Below, piece by piece: positions 49,862-50,205 of a DNA stretch of 50,205 bases. Each line of letters opens with the position of its first letter. Position 1 is the first letter of the stretch. Origin of the DNA: Stentor coeruleus (lineage: Eukaryota; Ciliophora; Heterotrichea; Heterotrichida; Stentoridae); the NCBI GenBank assembly GCA_001970955.1, contig MPUH01000499.1:1-50205 (forward strand), given 5' to 3'. Under the pieces are notes generated by a model that saw nothing but the letters and a program-made list of their open reading frames with translations, ran no database searches and was not told where the DNA came from. The position numbers were made by a program, and so were the translations under genes.

Positions 49862-50040
49862 ATCCTGACGCTAAAGAAAAGAAACAATAAAAAACTCCTC
49901 AACCAAGTAAAAAGTCACATAACCAGCGACAACAAGTGGTTTAACATACCGAATCTGCCCAAAGAAAGAGATCGTAGGACAAACAAACCTTGATCGGACA
50001 AGGTTTAAACCATGCCACCTTAACTATCACCCACTTTAAC
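49862..50040. other. Unassigned higher-complexity segment with two stem-loops
   Basis: About 180 nt that is richer in G and C than its flanks. Two perfect hairpins: AACCA/TGGTT (49921-49941, 11-nt loop) and AAACCTTG/CAAGGTTT (49985-50006, 6-nt loop). A minus-strand frame is open over 50 codons (50023-49874) but has no Met, and a plus-strand frame also lacks a clear start. It could be a structured RNA or an exon of an unrecognised gene. It does not match U1, U2, U4, U5, U6 or SRP RNA by eye. Confidence 0.35.
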
Positions 50041-50091
50041 TTTATTATAATTTGTATTTATCAGTATATTTTATTTAAGAAAATATGATTA

Positions 50092-50173
50092 TAAATATAT
50101 ATGCACAATAACTATTTCAGTGATTCTGATATTTTCTATCTGTATAACCGTTTATCATATCAATACTTTTTTT
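50092..50173 (+). repeat. Diverged short dispersed element, copy 2
   Basis: Counterpart of 47704-47783, with the identical core at 50121-50135 and T7 at 50167-50173. Overall identity is roughly 70% by eye over the 3' half. Confidence 0.55.
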
Positions 50174-50205
50174 GAAAATCAACTTAAAACTTAAAATTAC
50201 ATGAA

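Larger units (their letters stand above)
49596..50205. other. Right-end non-coding region
   Basis: AT-rich, with an unassigned higher-complexity segment (49862-50040) and the second copy of the short dispersed element (50092-50173). No convincing protein gene before the window edge. Confidence 0.5.

Noticed and set aside
1-50205. CRISPR arrays, bacterial insertion sequences, telomeric repeats
   Set aside because: No regularly spaced repeats, transposase frames or telomere-like tandem hexamers/octamers seen; the tandem duplications have only two adjacent copies.

Overview
The window looks like macronuclear DNA of a heterotrich ciliate, most probably Stentor or a close relative. The sequence shows very AT-rich, tightly packed genes, introns of exactly 15 nt, and TAA, TAG and TGA all ending genes. 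TGG is the tryptophan codon and no TGA lies inside a gene, so the code appears standard. Established knowledge: Stentor combines a standard code with 15-16 nt introns, whereas Blepharisma reads TGA as Trp and Condylostoma reassigns all three stops. The genus is inference. Every apparent in-frame stop inside a conserved gene here is explained by an intron of the form GT(A/G)N6-A-N3-AG, with an A at position 10.

Layout. 1-2.3 kb: 5' part of a PAM2-motif protein, a single-domain PDI and a coiled-coil protein. 3-9.2 kb: a large LRR/CBM-like/EF-like protein, a tubulin tyrosine ligase-like enzyme and a SAXO-type microtubule protein, all on the plus strand. 9.7-16.2 kb: a B-box/degenerate GTPase fusion, mitochondrial DLST, a NEK-type kinase, dCMP deaminase and a membrane RING-H2 protein. 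16.8-24.4 kb (all minus): TPR-cyclic nucleotide-binding protein, ankyrin-AGC kinase, BPI/LBP-like secreted protein and ribophorin I (OST1). 25.1-35.3 kb: a TPR protein with lipidation signals at both ends, three coiled-coil proteins, V-ATPase subunit D, a small ubiquitin-like protein broken by a frameshift, and a split EF-hand protein. 35.5-43.9 kb: a paralogue of the LRR/CBM-like protein, ribosomal protein uL15, two unknown proteins and a PP2A scaffold-like HEAT protein. 44.4-49.6 kb: a long-chain acyl-CoA synthetase, a CAAX-box protein, a 1.5 kb gene-poor stretch and a possible acetyltransferase. The end holds one copy of a diverged short dispersed element and an unassigned higher-complexity segment.

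Many genes have cilium, cortex or signalling flavour (TTLL, SAXO, NEK, ANK-AGC, CNB, EF-hand, coiled coils), as expected for a large ciliated cell. They do not form an operon or an obvious single pathway.

Assembly caution: seven single N bases occur, each flanked by two exact copies of a 43-76 nt sequence. These look like unmerged contig overlaps. Two break genes (LRR paralogue, possible acetyltransferase) and one hides an 11-nt spacing between the LRR and TTLL genes. Other exact tandem duplications without N (21, 57, 72, 72 nt in genes; 30 nt between genes) all have lengths divisible by three and may be real.

Non-coding DNA shows strong strand asymmetry: moving away from either end of a gene, the outward strand is usually G-rich and C-poor. 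The extreme case is 337 consecutive bases without a G upstream of the PDI gene.
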